Shown here: in pieces, positions 45,308 through 54,359 of the stretch
How the letters are laid out: the number at the start of each line of letters is the position of its first letter
Numbering within the stretch: the stretch's first letter is position 1
DNA from: DATKNA01 sp963755755
GTDB taxonomy: Bacteria; Actinomycetota; Actinomycetes; Actinomycetales; Kineosporiaceae
Direction of reading: 5' to 3'
DNA: 64,000 bases
Assembly (NCBI GenBank): GCA_963755755.1
Contig: CAVWLJ010000009.1
Span: 1-64,000 of the forward strand
Position numbers and translations under genes: made by a program
Notes under the pieces: model-generated
Seen by the model: only the letters and a program-made list of their open reading frames with translations
Databases searched by the model: none
Told to the model about the DNA's origin: nothing

Positions 45308-46141
45308 ATGACCACCACCAGCAGCGAAGAGGACCGGGCGCTGAAGACCAAGCACCGGACGATGTGGGCACTGGGCGAGTACAGGGCGGTGGCGGACGAG
45401 GTCATCCCCGCCCTGGGTCCGGTGCTCGTCGACGCCAGCGGCGTGCGCGCGGGGAACGAGGTGCTCGACGTCGCTGCCGGCACCGGCAACGCCGCGATCC
45501 CCGCGGCGCGCACCGGCGCGCACGTGACCGCCTGCGACCTCACCCCGGAGCTGCTCGACGTCGGCCGGGCTGCGGCCGAGCGCCAGGGCCTGACGATCCG
45601 GTGGGAGCAGGCGGACGCCGAGGCCCTCCCGTACCCGGACGACGCCTTCGACGTCGTGCTCTCGTGCGTGGGAGTGATGTTCGCGCCGCACCACGAGGCC
45701 GCCGCCGCCGAACTCACCCGGGTCTGCCGCAGCGGCGGCACCATCGGGCTCGTGAGCTGGACGCCGGCCGGGTTCATCGGGCGCATGTTCGCGGTGATGA
45801 AGCCCTACGTCGCGCCACCTCCGCCCGGGGCACAGCCGCCGCCCTTGTGGGGGGACGAGGCGCACGTGCGTTCGCTGCTCGGCGATCGCGTCACGCACCT
45901 CGAGGCGAGCCGCCGCACGCTGACGGTCGATCGGTTCCGCGGCCCCGAGGACTTCCGCGACTTCTTCAAGGCGACCTACGGACCGACGATCGCGGCGTTC
46001 CGTGGCCTCGCCGGCGACCCCGAGCGGACGGCCGCCCTGGACGCCGAGCTCGCCGAGCTCGCACGCGGGTTCACCCGCGAGGTCGACGGGCGGGTGGTCA
46101 TGGACTGGGAGTACCTGCTGGTGACCGCGCACGTGGCCTGA
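45308..46141 (+). CDS. Class I SAM-dependent methyltransferase
   Basis: A 277-residue Rossmann methyltransferase of the UbiE/Methyltransf_11 type. Motif I is VLDVAAGTGNAAIPAARTG (about 52-70), the acidic loop is VTACDLTPELLDVGR, and motif III-like WEQADAEALPYPDDAFDVVL and CVGVMFAPHHEAAAAE follow. The acceptor is unknown; quinone, carbohydrate or small phenolic substrates are usual. ATG 45308 follows an AAAGGAGACGG site. It is transcribed away from the HxlR gene and is probably its target. Confidence 0.88.
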   Translation: MTTTSSEEDRALKTKHRTMWALGEYRAVADEVIPALGPVLVDASGVRAGNEVLDVAAGTGNAAIPAARTGAHVTACDLTPELLDVGRAAAERQGLTIRWEQADAEALPYPDDAFDVVLSCVGVMFAPHHEAAAAELTRVCRSGGTIGLVSWTPAGFIGRMFAVMKPYVAPPPPGAQPPPLWGDEAHVRSLLGDRVTHLEASRRTLTVDRFRGPEDFRDFFKATYGPTIAAFRGLAGDPERTAALDAELAELARGFTREVDGRVVMDWEYLLVTAHVA

Positions 46142-46198
46142 TCGCTGTTCACAAGGCCTGCTTGCGCTCCGCCGGATGGTGCTCGCCCGTAGCCCCCG

Positions 46199-46270
46199 GC
46201 CGTCGTTCGTCAGAGGTGCTTGATCCCGCGCAGAGCCGCAGGACCGGTCGGACCAATGACGAACGACGGC
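46199..46270. terminator. Long-spaced inverted repeat between convergent genes
   Basis: Arms gccgtcgttcgtca (46199-46212) and tgacgaacgacggc (46257-46270) are exact over 14 bases, 44 bases apart. The spacer holds gatcccgcgcagagccgc and gaccggtcggacc, which can form further dyads. It lies between the methyltransferase stop and the leftward small gene stop. Confidence 0.55.
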
Positions 46271-46291
46271 GGGCGCCTGAGCGGAGCCGAT

Positions 46292-46450
46292 TCAGGGAGT
46301 GGGTTCGTCGTCCTCGTCGGGCCGCTGTGCGGGGCGGTCCGGTGGCTTGGCCTGGAACTCCGGCTCGGCGTTCGAGTCCGGGTCCATGGCCGCCTCCTGC
46401 GCCTGGTCGAGCGTCGTCCGGTCGGTCCCGGTGAGATCCGGTTCGCTCAT
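46292..46450 (-). CDS. Small acidic Pro/Asp/Glu-rich protein, 52 residues
   Basis: A short protein, MSEPDLTGTDRTTLDQAQEA at the start and RPDEDDEPTP at the end, with many Asp, Glu, Gln and Pro. It looks disordered and soluble. Its ATG overlaps the TGA of the NDH-2 gene (ATGA), so it is translationally coupled to it. The gene is easily missed by size filters. I know no family; an accessory or regulatory role for the dehydrogenase is only a guess from the coupling. Confidence 0.65.
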   Translation of the reverse strand: MSEPDLTGTDRTTLDQAQEAAMDPDSNAEPEFQAKPPDRPAQRPDEDDEPTP

Positions 46451-47760
46451 GACGCCTCCTTCGCGGGGTGGACGAGTTCAGGTGCATCGGTCTCGAGCGG
46501 CACCTCCGGGCCCGGGACCAGGCCGAGCTGCACCGGCGGCCGCGACCCCACCGCGGTGAACAGCCACTCGCTCGCCGTCCGCAGCCGGTTGGTCGGCAGC
46601 GCCGTGAGGTGGTAGCCGCGGGTGACCGCGCGGCCGGCGAGACCCGAGAGCGGGACGCCGAGCGGATTCGCCGCGGCGTCCGACCCGCCGAGGTCGACGA
46701 CGAAGCCGAGGCTGCGGTGCCGGTACGGCTGCGGTTCGCCCACGCCGAACGACGCGGCGAGGTTGTGCGCGGCGAGCGCGCCCTGGCGCACGGCGTGCTG
46801 AGCCGTCATCGCGGTCGGCCGGTCCGGTTGTTCGGGATCGGGGACGGCGGCCGCGTCACCGCAGGACAGGATCTCCGGATGCCCCGGGACGCCGAGGTAG
46901 GCGTCGACCTGCAGGCGCCCCTTCGTCATCGGCAGACCGGTGCTCTGCGCCAACGGGTCCGGCCGGACGCCGACGCACCACACGAGCGTGCGCGAGGGCA
47001 CGAAGCTGCCGTCGGTGAGGTGGACGCCGTCGTGCGTCGCCTCCTTCACCGACGTCCCCATCCGCACCTCGATGCCGCGCTCGCGCAGCACCCGGTCGGC
47101 CGTCCGGGAGAGGTGGTCGTCCATGCCGGGGAGCACCCGGCCGGCGGTGTCGAGGAGCAGCCACCGGACGCGCGTGCCGTCGAGGCCGGGGTGGCGGCGC
47201 AGGACGTCGTGCGTCAGCAGCTGCCCCTGCGCCGCGACCTCCGTGCCGGTGTAGCCGGCGCCGACGACGACGAAGGTGCAGCGCGCGGCCCGCTCGGCGG
47301 GGTCCGTGGCGTCGTCGGCCAGCTCCAGCTGCCGGATCACGTGGTCGCGCAGGTGCAGGGCCTCGGCGATGCTGCGGAACCCGTGCGCGTTCTCGGCGAC
47401 ACCCGGGATCGGCAGCAGCTTGTTCACGCTGCCGGCGGCGAGCACGAGGCGGTCGTAGGGCAGCGCGCCGCCGGTCCCCTCCGGTCCGCTCCAGTGCACG
47501 ACCCGGCCGTCGACGTCCACGGCGTCCGCCTGCCCGAGCACGAGCCGGACGCCGGGCAGCGTCTGCGCGAGCGGGACGGTGATCCGCCGAGGGTCGAGGA
47601 CGCCGCCGGCGACCTCGGGGAGCAGCGGCAGGTAGAGGAAGTAGTCGGTGGGATTGAGGACTGTGATCTCGACCGCTCCACGGGCACGGCGGGAGAGCCT
47701 CCGGGCCGTCTCGTGGCCGGCGAACCCGGCACCGACGACGACCACGCGGGGAACGGACAC
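46447..47760 (-). CDS. Type II NADH dehydrogenase-like FAD oxidoreductase (NDH-2)
   Basis: Transfers electrons from NADH to menaquinone without pumping protons, at the inner face of the membrane. It has 437 residues. FAD motif VVVGAGFAGHETARRLSRR is at the start, the second nucleotide motif FVVVGAGYTGTEVAA lies near 165-180, and the C-terminal FAD loop ILSCGDAAAVPDPE near 300, then TAMTAQHAVRQGALAAHNLA. The C-terminal tail (LRTASEWLFTAVGSRPPVQL) would anchor it to the membrane. The family also includes other NAD(P)/FAD pyridine oxidoreductases. ATG 47760. First gene of a two-gene operon with the small acidic protein. Confidence 0.88.
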   Translation of the reverse strand: MSVPRVVVVGAGFAGHETARRLSRRARGAVEITVLNPTDYFLYLPLLPEVAGGVLDPRRITVPLAQTLPGVRLVLGQADAVDVDGRVVHWSGPEGTGGALPYDRLVLAAGSVNKLLPIPGVAENAHGFRSIAEALHLRDHVIRQLELADDATDPAERAARCTFVVVGAGYTGTEVAAQGQLLTHDVLRRHPGLDGTRVRWLLLDTAGRVLPGMDDHLSRTADRVLRERGIEVRMGTSVKEATHDGVHLTDGSFVPSRTLVWCVGVRPDPLAQSTGLPMTKGRLQVDAYLGVPGHPEILSCGDAAAVPDPEQPDRPTAMTAQHAVRQGALAAHNLAASFGVGEPQPYRHRSLGFVVDLGGSDAAANPLGVPLSGLAGRAVTRGYHLTALPTNRLRTASEWLFTAVGSRPPVQLGLVPGPEVPLETDAPELVHPAKEAS

Positions 47761-47934
47761 GGTGACTCCTTCACGAGCGGCGGACCTCGGCCGGATGGGC
47801 GGCGACCGGCGGCGACCGGCGGCGAGGCCAAGGCCCGCGACCTTGCGGATGACGACGAAGCGGCGTCGCCGCAGCGACCATGCCCGCGAGCAGGCACGGC
47901 CATGCGCCGCGGGGCTGGAGCCGAGCCGGCGGCG

Positions 47935-48393
47935 TCATGGGGCGCGCATGTTGTCGACCTCGCTCGTGTCGGCCGGCGGCGGCCGGTCCCGTCCGGCGGA
48001 ACGCCAGCCGGCGATCGCGATGAGCAGCCCGAGGACGCCGCCGACGACCTCGTTCCACGCCGGGGCGGAGAGCGGCCCGCTGAGCTTGTTGACGGCGAAC
48101 GCCTGGACCAGCATCACGACGCAGAGCAGGGCGTAGAGCGCGAGGTAGCGGCGCCGACCGGTGCGCGCGCGGGCCCAGCAGATCGCGGCGAAGAGCATCA
48201 GCAGGGCCAGCCCGCGGTCGCGCAGGCCGGCGTTCTCGCCCGCGACCGAGAGCGGGTACCGGACGAACGACGGGGCGATCATGAACCAGACGGCGACGAC
48301 GGCGGCGAGGATCGGAGGGAGGTCCACCTTGCTCGCCCGCTCGCGCGGATCCTCACGCACGGCGACGTCGGTCGGGGCGGTGGGCTGCGTCAT
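47935..48393 (-). CDS. Four-helix membrane protein, SPW-repeat-like
   Basis: A 152-residue protein with an N-terminal soluble 30 residues and four hydrophobic helices: LPPILAAVVAVWFMIAPSFV, RGLALLMLFAAICWA, RRYLALYALLCVVMLVQAF and WNEVVGGVLGLLIAIAGW. The S-A-P-A-W-N-E pattern before the last helix resembles the SPW motif of that repeat family. The C-terminus is short and charged. ATG 48393. The function is unknown. It is 175 bases from NDH-2 on the same strand. Confidence 0.7.
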   Translation of the reverse strand: MTQPTAPTDVAVREDPRERASKVDLPPILAAVVAVWFMIAPSFVRYPLSVAGENAGLRDRGLALLMLFAAICWARARTGRRRYLALYALLCVVMLVQAFAVNKLSGPLSAPAWNEVVGGVLGLLIAIAGWRSAGRDRPPPADTSEVDNMRAP

Positions 48394-48433
48394 GCGTCAA
48401 GGGAACGCCGCATCGGCGCCGTCTTCCAGCGGA

Positions 48434-49003
48434 TCATGACCCGGCGGCAGGCCGGTCGGGCCTCGGCGGCGGAGCCAGGTCCACCCGCACCTCGAGGACA
48501 CCTCCACCGACCCGCCGGGTGGTGGTCGGGCCGAGGCCGGAGAGCACCGCGAGGATGGGCCGGTTCCCGTCCGCGACCACGGTGACGATGCGGCTCACGG
48601 TGGCCGGCCGATGCGCGACGAGCGCGCTCGCCAGCGCCGCGCCCACGCCTCGACCCCGCCAGCCGTCCGCCACCGTGAGCGCGATGTCCGCGACCGCGGG
48701 GTCGTCGTCCGACTGCACCAGCCGGCCGATGCCGACCGGCCGCTCCGGGCCGTCCGGCGGCAGCGCGAGGAGCACGAGGGCGACGTGCCGGACGCCGTCG
48801 ACGTCGGCGACGAGCCGGCGCAGCATCGCGTCGTCGAGGTCCTCACGGCGGGTGAGGAAGCGGCTCCACCGGGCGTCCTCGGAGAGCTGCCGGAACGCTT
48901 CGCGCAACCCCGCCGCGTCCGTCGCGAGCAGCGGCCAGACGAGCGCCGGCGTCCCGTCCCGCAGCGCGATCTGACCCGGCAGCTCGGTCGGAGCGTCGCT
49001 CAC
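48434..49003 (-). CDS. GNAT-family N-acetyltransferase
   Basis: A 189-residue acetyltransferase. The acetyl-CoA loop is VADGWRGRGVGAALASALVA (pattern R/Q-x-x-G-x-G/A near residue 120), preceded by VGIGRLVQSDDDPAVADIAL. The N-terminus LVWPLLATDAAGLREAFRQ is typical of the small-molecule or protein acetylating subgroup seen in actinobacteria. GTG 49003. It is divergent from the SDR gene with a 53-base gap. Acceptor unknown. Confidence 0.88.
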   Translation of the reverse strand: MSDAPTELPGQIALRDGTPALVWPLLATDAAGLREAFRQLSEDARWSRFLTRREDLDDAMLRRLVADVDGVRHVALVLLALPPDGPERPVGIGRLVQSDDDPAVADIALTVADGWRGRGVGAALASALVAHRPATVSRIVTVVADGNRPILAVLSGLGPTTTRRVGGGVLEVRVDLAPPPRPDRPAAGS

Positions 49004-49056
49004 GCCGAGGCCTCGTTCGGGGTGTCGGCACCGGGCAGCGGGGGTATCGGGGCGGC

Positions 49057-50043
49057 ATGCTCACCGTCGCCGTCACCGGGCCCACCGGAACCTTCGGGTT
49101 CGGCTTCGTGCCCCAACTCGAGGCCGACCCCCGGATCGGGCGGGTCGTGGGGATCGCCCGCCGGCCCTTCGACCCCGCCGAGCACGGGTGGACGAAGATG
49201 ACCTACCGGCAGGGGGACGTCCGGGACGCCGAGGCGCTCCGGACCGCCTTCGCCGGCGCGGACGTCGTCGTCCACCTGGCGTTCCTCGTCAGCGGCGCGG
49301 CCGACCGCGCGACCACCCGGGCGATCAACGTCGAGGGGACCCTCAACGCCTTCCGGGCCGCCGCGGACGCCGGAGCCCGGCGCTTCGTCTACGCCTCGTC
49401 GGTGGCGGCCTACGGCTTCCACCCGGACAACCCGATCGGGATGACGGAGGAGTGGCCGGTCCGCCCGGCCAATCGCCTCTTCTACGCGCAGGAGAAGGCC
49501 GAGCTCGAGGAACTCCTCCAGGCCGAGGCGTCGCGGCACCCCGATCTGGACCTCTACCTGCTGCGCCCGCCGATCGTGGTCGGGCCGCACACGGCGGGGG
49601 CGAAGGAGGTCGTGCCGGGGGCGTCCGTCGCCGGCCGGTTGCTCCTGGACGCCGTCCGCCGGTGGCCGCTGCCGGTCGTCGTGCCGGTGGCGACGTTCCC
49701 GCTGCAGTTCATCCACGAGGAGGACGTCGGCCGCGCGCTGCTGCTCTGCGCGGCGGGGGCGGGTCCGGCCGGCGCGTACAACATCACGGGTGACGGTGTC
49801 GTCACGCTCGCCGACGTCGCGCGGGAGGCGGGCTTCACCCCCCTGCCGGTGCCGGCCGGCCTCGTGCAGACCGCCGCTCGGGTGGCCGCCGCGGTGCCGA
49901 CGCCCCCGCTCGTCCCGCCGGCGGTCGAGTGGTTCGAGGCGCTCAGCCACCCCTCGATCATGGATGCGACCCGGGCCAAGCGCGAGCTCGGGTGGAAGCC
50001 GCACTACACCTCGCTGGAGGCCCTGCGCGCCGCCCTCGCCTGA
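49057..50043 (+). CDS. NAD-dependent epimerase/dehydratase-family SDR
   Basis: An extended SDR of 328 residues. The Rossmann start is VAVTGPTGTFGFGFVPQLEA (T-G-x-x-G-x-x-G), then DVRDAEALRTAFAGADVVVH, VYASSVAAYGFHPDN, and the active-site Tyr and Lys in YAQEKAELEELLQ. ARFVYASS and the C-terminal FEALSHPSIMDATRAKRELG-like stretch are normal. It could act on a sugar nucleotide, a lipid or an aromatic alcohol. ATG 49057. It is convergent with the WS/DGAT gene, whose 3' end overlaps in one frame. Confidence 0.87.
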   Translation: MLTVAVTGPTGTFGFGFVPQLEADPRIGRVVGIARRPFDPAEHGWTKMTYRQGDVRDAEALRTAFAGADVVVHLAFLVSGAADRATTRAINVEGTLNAFRAAADAGARRFVYASSVAAYGFHPDNPIGMTEEWPVRPANRLFYAQEKAELEELLQAEASRHPDLDLYLLRPPIVVGPHTAGAKEVVPGASVAGRLLLDAVRRWPLPVVVPVATFPLQFIHEEDVGRALLLCAAGAGPAGAYNITGDGVVTLADVAREAGFTPLPVPAGLVQTAARVAAAVPTPPLVPPAVEWFEALSHPSIMDATRAKRELGWKPHYTSLEALRAALA

Positions 50044-50067
50044 GCCCTACGGCTTGCTGGAAGTGAT

Positions 50068-51623
50068 TCAGTTCGAGGACGACCTCGCCGAGCCGCTCCT
50101 CCGAGTCGTCCCGCCCGACGTGCCGTTCGACGTCGAGCTCGTCGTCCCGCCCGTCGGGCTCGTCGACGAGGTCTTCGTCCGGGCCGTCGTGCGCCTGGTC
50201 CGCGCGCGCGGCGTCGGCTCCTCGCCGGCGCCGGCGAGCTCCAGCAACTCCGTCCATGCCGGCGCGGATGCCGCCCGCGAGCACCTCGACGTCCGGGAAG
50301 GCGTCGAAGTCCGCGTTGATGCCGAAGGTCATCGCCCCCATGTAGGAGTAGATGCCGATCGACACCCGGACGCCGGAGCCGATCGGGACGTACGAGTACA
50401 GGCCCGCGCATCTGCCGGCCGAGCACGTACAGCGGCACCGGCGGGCCGGGGACGTTCGTCGTCACGGCCTGCGTGAGTCGCTGCGGCGTCCGGGCCGCGG
50501 CCCGGGTACCGAGCGCGAGGAGCGTCGGCGCCACGAAGTCGCCCATCGCGATGATCGACCGGGCGTCGACGGCGTTCAGCACCTGCTTGTACTCGTCCAT
50601 CTGCGTGCGGACCGACGCCAGCCGCGCCTTCGGGTCCTCCTCGCCCACGGGCAGGTCCACGAAGACGGCGGAGACCTGGTTGTTGAGCGAGCCGCGCTCG
50701 TCCGCGCGGCGGACCGAGACCGGCACCATCGACCGGACGACGACGTCGTCCGTCAGCTCCCCCCGAGCGGCGAGCAGGTCGCGGAACCCCCGCGTGATGG
50801 CGGTCAGGACGACGTCGTTGACGGTGCCGCCCAGCGCCGTCCGGACCTTCTTGATCTCACCGATCGACGTCTCCGCCCACACCCAGCGCCGGTGCGGGCC
50901 GATCGGCCCGTTGAGCGAGCGGGCGGTCGGCCGCAGGATCTGGCGCGCCACCCGGGGCGCCGTGTTCCACGCGACGCTCGCGTAGTCGAGCAGCATCCGC
51001 GGAGCGCTGCGGGCATCGAGCTTCTCGAGTTCGCGGACCAGTCGCTCCAGGTGCTGCGTCGGCTGCTCGACGGCGTCCGCGAGACCACCGGCGAGCACCT
51101 CCAAGGTCGAGGGCTCGTGCTGCGGCGTCCACGGCTGCGGCGCCTCGTGCTCGGCGTCCGGGTCGGTGTCGAAGATCAGCTGCATGAGGTCGGTGCCGGC
51201 GATGCCGTCGACCATGCAGTGGTGGACCTTGGAGATGAACGCCCAGCGGCCGTCCTCCAGGCCCTCGACGAGCCACGCCTCCCACAGCGGCTTGCTCATG
51301 TCGAGGCGCTGGCCGAGCACCCGCCCGGCGAGGTTGCGCAGCTGCTCGGGGCCGCCCGGCCGCGGGACGGCGGTGTGCCGCACGTGGTAGAGGATCTGGA
51401 AGTGCTCGTCGTCGACCCACAGCGGGCGACCCAGCGCGAACGGGACCGGGCGCACCCGCTGGCGGTAGCGCGGCACCTGGGGGAGCTTGCTCAGCAGCAG
51501 CCGGACGATGTCGCCGTACGAGGGCGCCGGGCCTTCGAAGACGGAGACGGAGCCGACGTGCATCGGGGTGTTGGCGGCCTCCGCGTAGAAGAAGCCGGCG
51601 TCGGTCGCGCTCATCCGTTCCAT
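50068..51623 (-). CDS. Wax ester synthase / diacylglycerol acyltransferase (WS/DGAT), C-terminal frame breaks
   Basis: Makes wax esters or triacylglycerol from fatty acyl-CoA and an alcohol or diacylglycerol, on the inner membrane. HHCMVDG (134-140) is the conserved active site; PLWEAWLVEGLEDGR and GTVNDVVLTAITRGFRDLL are typical, as is TTNVPGPPVPLYVLGRQMRG. A break near 50410 shifts the frame to YVPIGSGVRVSIGIYSYMGA and FPDVEVLAGGIRAGMD. After that two frames compete: one gives ELLELAGAGEE and a stop at 50068; the other gives a long acidic tail with strong G/C third positions but runs into the next gene. About 500 residues. ATG 51623. The acyl-CoA ligase lies directly upstream. Confidence 0.85.
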
Positions 51624-51682
51624 GATCGAATCCTTCCCGCCGGGACCTTGTCGCGACGCGTGCGGAGGCGGTCGCCGCGACC

Positions 51683-53203
51683 TCAGAGGGCGCGCAGCTC
51701 GGACTTGAGGATCTTGCCGGTCGACCCCTTGGGCAGCTCGGCGAGGATGTAGACCTCCCGCGGGTACTTGTAGGCCGCGAGCCGCTCCTTGGCGTAGGCG
51801 ATGATCTCGTCCGGCGTGGCCGCGGCGCCCGGGGCGAGGCTGACGTAGGCCACGACCTCCTCGCCGAGCCGCGGATCGGCCCGCCCCACGACGGCGGCCT
51901 CGACGATCGCCTCGTGCGCGTACAGCACCTCCTCGATCTCGCGCGGGTAGACGTTGAACCCGCCACGGATCACGAGGTCCTTCTTGCGGTCGACGATGAA
52001 GACGAAGCCGTCCTCGTCCCGGTAGGCCAGGTCCCCGGTGTGGAACCAGCCGCCCTGCATCGCGGCGGCCGTGGCCTCCGGGTTCTTGTAGTAGCCCTTC
52101 ATGACGTTGTGCCCGCGCAGGCAGATCTCCCCGACGTGCTCCGTGCCGCGCGGCAGCTCGTGCCCGTCGTCGTCCATGATCCGCAGATCGACGCCCCACA
52201 TCGGCTTGCCGATGGAGAGCACCTTGCGCTCGTCCGCCGAGAAGTTGAAGGTCGCGAGCGCGCTGGTCTCCGAGAGCCCGTACCCCTCGAGGACGACGAC
52301 GCCGGGGAAGGCCTGCTCGAACGCGCGCAGGACCTCGCCGGGGATCGAGGCGCCGCCGGAGATGCCCACCCGCAGCGCCGAGAGGTCCCGGTCGCCGGGG
52401 CCGGCCTGGGCGAGGGCGACGTACATCGTCGGGACGCCGCCGAACAACGTGCAGCGGTGCCGTTCGAGCGCGTCGAGGACGGCGCCGGTCTCGAAGCGCG
52501 GCACCAGCACGACGGAGCCGCCGAACCGGACGGCGACGTTGAAGATGCTCGACAGTCCGAACACGTGGAAGAGCGGCAGCACGACCATCGACACGTCGTC
52601 CGGCTGGAAGCCGAAGGTGTCGCCGCCGACCGTGCACGCCATGAACAACTGGAAGTGCGTGAGCTCGGCGCCCTTGGGCCGCCCGGTCGTGCCGCTGGTG
52701 TAGAGCAGGATCGCCGTGTCGTCGGCGTCGGTCGGGGCGATGTCGCGGGTGTCCGCCGCCTGGTAGAGCTCCTCGAACGGGCGGGTGCCCGGCGGCAGCT
52801 CGGCGTCCGTGGTCCGCACGACGAACACCGGGATGTCGCCGACGTCGGGAACGGCCTTGAGCACCTCCTCGGCGAAGAGGTCGACCGTGACGATCGCCGC
52901 GGCGTCCGAGTCGCTCAGGTGGTAGGCGATCTCCGGGGCCTTGAGCAGCGGGTTGAGCGGCATCAGAACGAGGCCGGCCTTGAGGATGCCGAAATAGGCC
53001 AGCACGAACTGCGGCAGGTTCGGCAGGTGCACCGCGACCGTCCGGCCGGGCTCGAGCCCCTGCGCGAGCAGCGCGGAGGCGACCCGGCCGGAGGTCTCGT
53101 CGACCTGGGCGTACGTCAGCGAGGTATCGGCGACGTGCAGCAGGGGTTTGTCGGGGGCCGCAGCGGCCGACTCGCGGAGGATGGTGGCGAGATTGAAGGA
53201 CAT
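51683..53203 (-). CDS. Long-chain fatty acid-CoA ligase
   Basis: Activates fatty acids with ATP and CoA. It has 506 residues. The AMP-binding signature is YTSGTTGRPKGAELTHFQLF (168-187), then GYGLSETSALATFNFSADER, GWFHTGDLAYRDEDGFVFIV, and the C-terminal catalytic Lys in PKGSTGKILKSELR. ATG 53203 follows a GGGAGGCCGT ribosome site and starts the conserved part. It lies 59 bases upstream of the WS/DGAT gene on the same strand, so together they would make storage lipids. It is divergent in sequence from bacterial malonyl-CoA ligases. Confidence 0.92.
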   Translation of the reverse strand: MSFNLATILRESAAAAPDKPLLHVADTSLTYAQVDETSGRVASALLAQGLEPGRTVAVHLPNLPQFVLAYFGILKAGLVLMPLNPLLKAPEIAYHLSDSDAAAIVTVDLFAEEVLKAVPDVGDIPVFVVRTTDAELPPGTRPFEELYQAADTRDIAPTDADDTAILLYTSGTTGRPKGAELTHFQLFMACTVGGDTFGFQPDDVSMVVLPLFHVFGLSSIFNVAVRFGGSVVLVPRFETGAVLDALERHRCTLFGGVPTMYVALAQAGPGDRDLSALRVGISGGASIPGEVLRAFEQAFPGVVVLEGYGLSETSALATFNFSADERKVLSIGKPMWGVDLRIMDDDGHELPRGTEHVGEICLRGHNVMKGYYKNPEATAAAMQGGWFHTGDLAYRDEDGFVFIVDRKKDLVIRGGFNVYPREIEEVLYAHEAIVEAAVVGRADPRLGEEVVAYVSLAPGAAATPDEIIAYAKERLAAYKYPREVYILAELPKGSTGKILKSELRAL

Positions 53204-53322
53204 ACGGCCTCCCCACTGCTGCACGGCGGACGGGCGGCCCGCCGTTTTGGCACGCTATCAACTGGTCCGTGCGGGCGGGCGAGGGGCGTCCCCGCCGGCC
53301 CGCCTGATCACGAACGCCGCGG

Positions 53323-54288
53323 TCAGCGGCTGGGCGAGAGGGTCCGCAGCCGGTCGGCGAGCTCCTTGGTGAAGAAGTCGACGAACCCCTGCGGGTCGGG
53401 CCCGGCGTTCTGCAGCACGATGTGGTCGAACCCGGCGTCCAGGTACTGCTGCACGTGCTGGACGTACTTCTCGACGTCCGGACCGACGGCGAACTGCTTC
53501 GTGATGTCCTCCGGCCGCACCGTCGCCGATGCGGCGTCGAAGTTCACCGGGTTCGGCAGCTCGCTCATGACCTTCCACCCGGTCAGCGCCCACCGCGAGG
53601 TCTCGAGGACGGCCTTGATCGCGGTGTCCTCGTCCGGCGCCCACGCCATCGGCACCTCGGCGTAGTGCGGGCCGTCGCCGCCCTTGGCGCGGTAGGCCTG
53701 GACGATCTCGGGCTTCGGCTCCGTGGCGAACAGGCCGGTGCCGAGCTCGGCGGCGATCGCGGCGGACGCCGACCCGCTGGCCGCGACGGCGATGACCGGC
53801 AGCTGGTCGGGCAGGTCCCAGACCCGCGCGTCGTCGAGCTGGTAGTGCCGGCCGTCGTAGGACTGGTAGCCGCCCTGCCAGAGCAGGTTGATGATCTCGA
53901 GGGCCTCGCGCAGCCGCTCGTGGCGCTTCCGGACGCCGGGGAAGTCGCCGACGACGTGCTCGTTGAGCCGCTCGCCGGAGCCGATGCCGAGCGTGAACCG
54001 GTTGTCGGACAGGAGCGCGACGGTGGCCGCGGCCTGGGCGACGATCGCCGGGTGGTAGCGGAAGGTCGGACAGGTGACCCCGGTCGCCAGGCCGATGCGC
54101 TCGGTCGTGCCCGCGATGGTGCCCAGCATCGACCACGTGAACGCCGAGTGGCCCTGCGTCTCGAGCCAGGGGTGGTAGTGGTCGCTCAGCTCGACGAAGT
54201 CGAACCCGGCCCGCTCCGCGAGCTGCGCCTGCTCGACGATCTCCTTCGGGCCGAAGGCCTCGGTGGCCAGCTTGTAGCCGATCTGCAC
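53323..54288 (-). CDS. F420-dependent LLM-class oxidoreductase, G6PDH-like (TIGR03557 group)
   Basis: A 321-residue TIM barrel related to F420-dependent glucose-6-phosphate dehydrogenase. LATEAFGPKEIVEQAQLAER starts it, then ELSDHYHPWLETQGHSAFTW (a group signature), LATGVTCPTFRYHPAIVAQA and FTLGIGSGERLNEHVVGDFP. The C-terminus FAVGPDVEKYVQHVQQYLDA is normal. F420 use is expected from the family. The real substrate is unknown: most members do not act on glucose 6-phosphate. GTG 54288 follows a GGGAGA site. A second LLM gene lies at 12.3 kb. Confidence 0.9.
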   Translation of the reverse strand: MQIGYKLATEAFGPKEIVEQAQLAERAGFDFVELSDHYHPWLETQGHSAFTWSMLGTIAGTTERIGLATGVTCPTFRYHPAIVAQAAATVALLSDNRFTLGIGSGERLNEHVVGDFPGVRKRHERLREALEIINLLWQGGYQSYDGRHYQLDDARVWDLPDQLPVIAVAASGSASAAIAAELGTGLFATEPKPEIVQAYRAKGGDGPHYAEVPMAWAPDEDTAIKAVLETSRWALTGWKVMSELPNPVNFDAASATVRPEDITKQFAVGPDVEKYVQHVQQYLDAGFDHIVLQNAGPDPQGFVDFFTKELADRLRTLSPSR

Positions 54289-54359
54289 GGTCGATCTCCC
54301 CGATCCTGGAGGGTGGTAGTCCTCCGTCCTCTGCCCAGCCGCCCGGCTCACATGCCGCA

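Noticed and set aside
50004..53261. Single 1085-residue protein joining acyl-CoA ligase and WS/DGAT
   Set aside because: The ligase is well supported in another frame (51683-53203) with its own stop, and the WS/DGAT has its own ATG at 51623.
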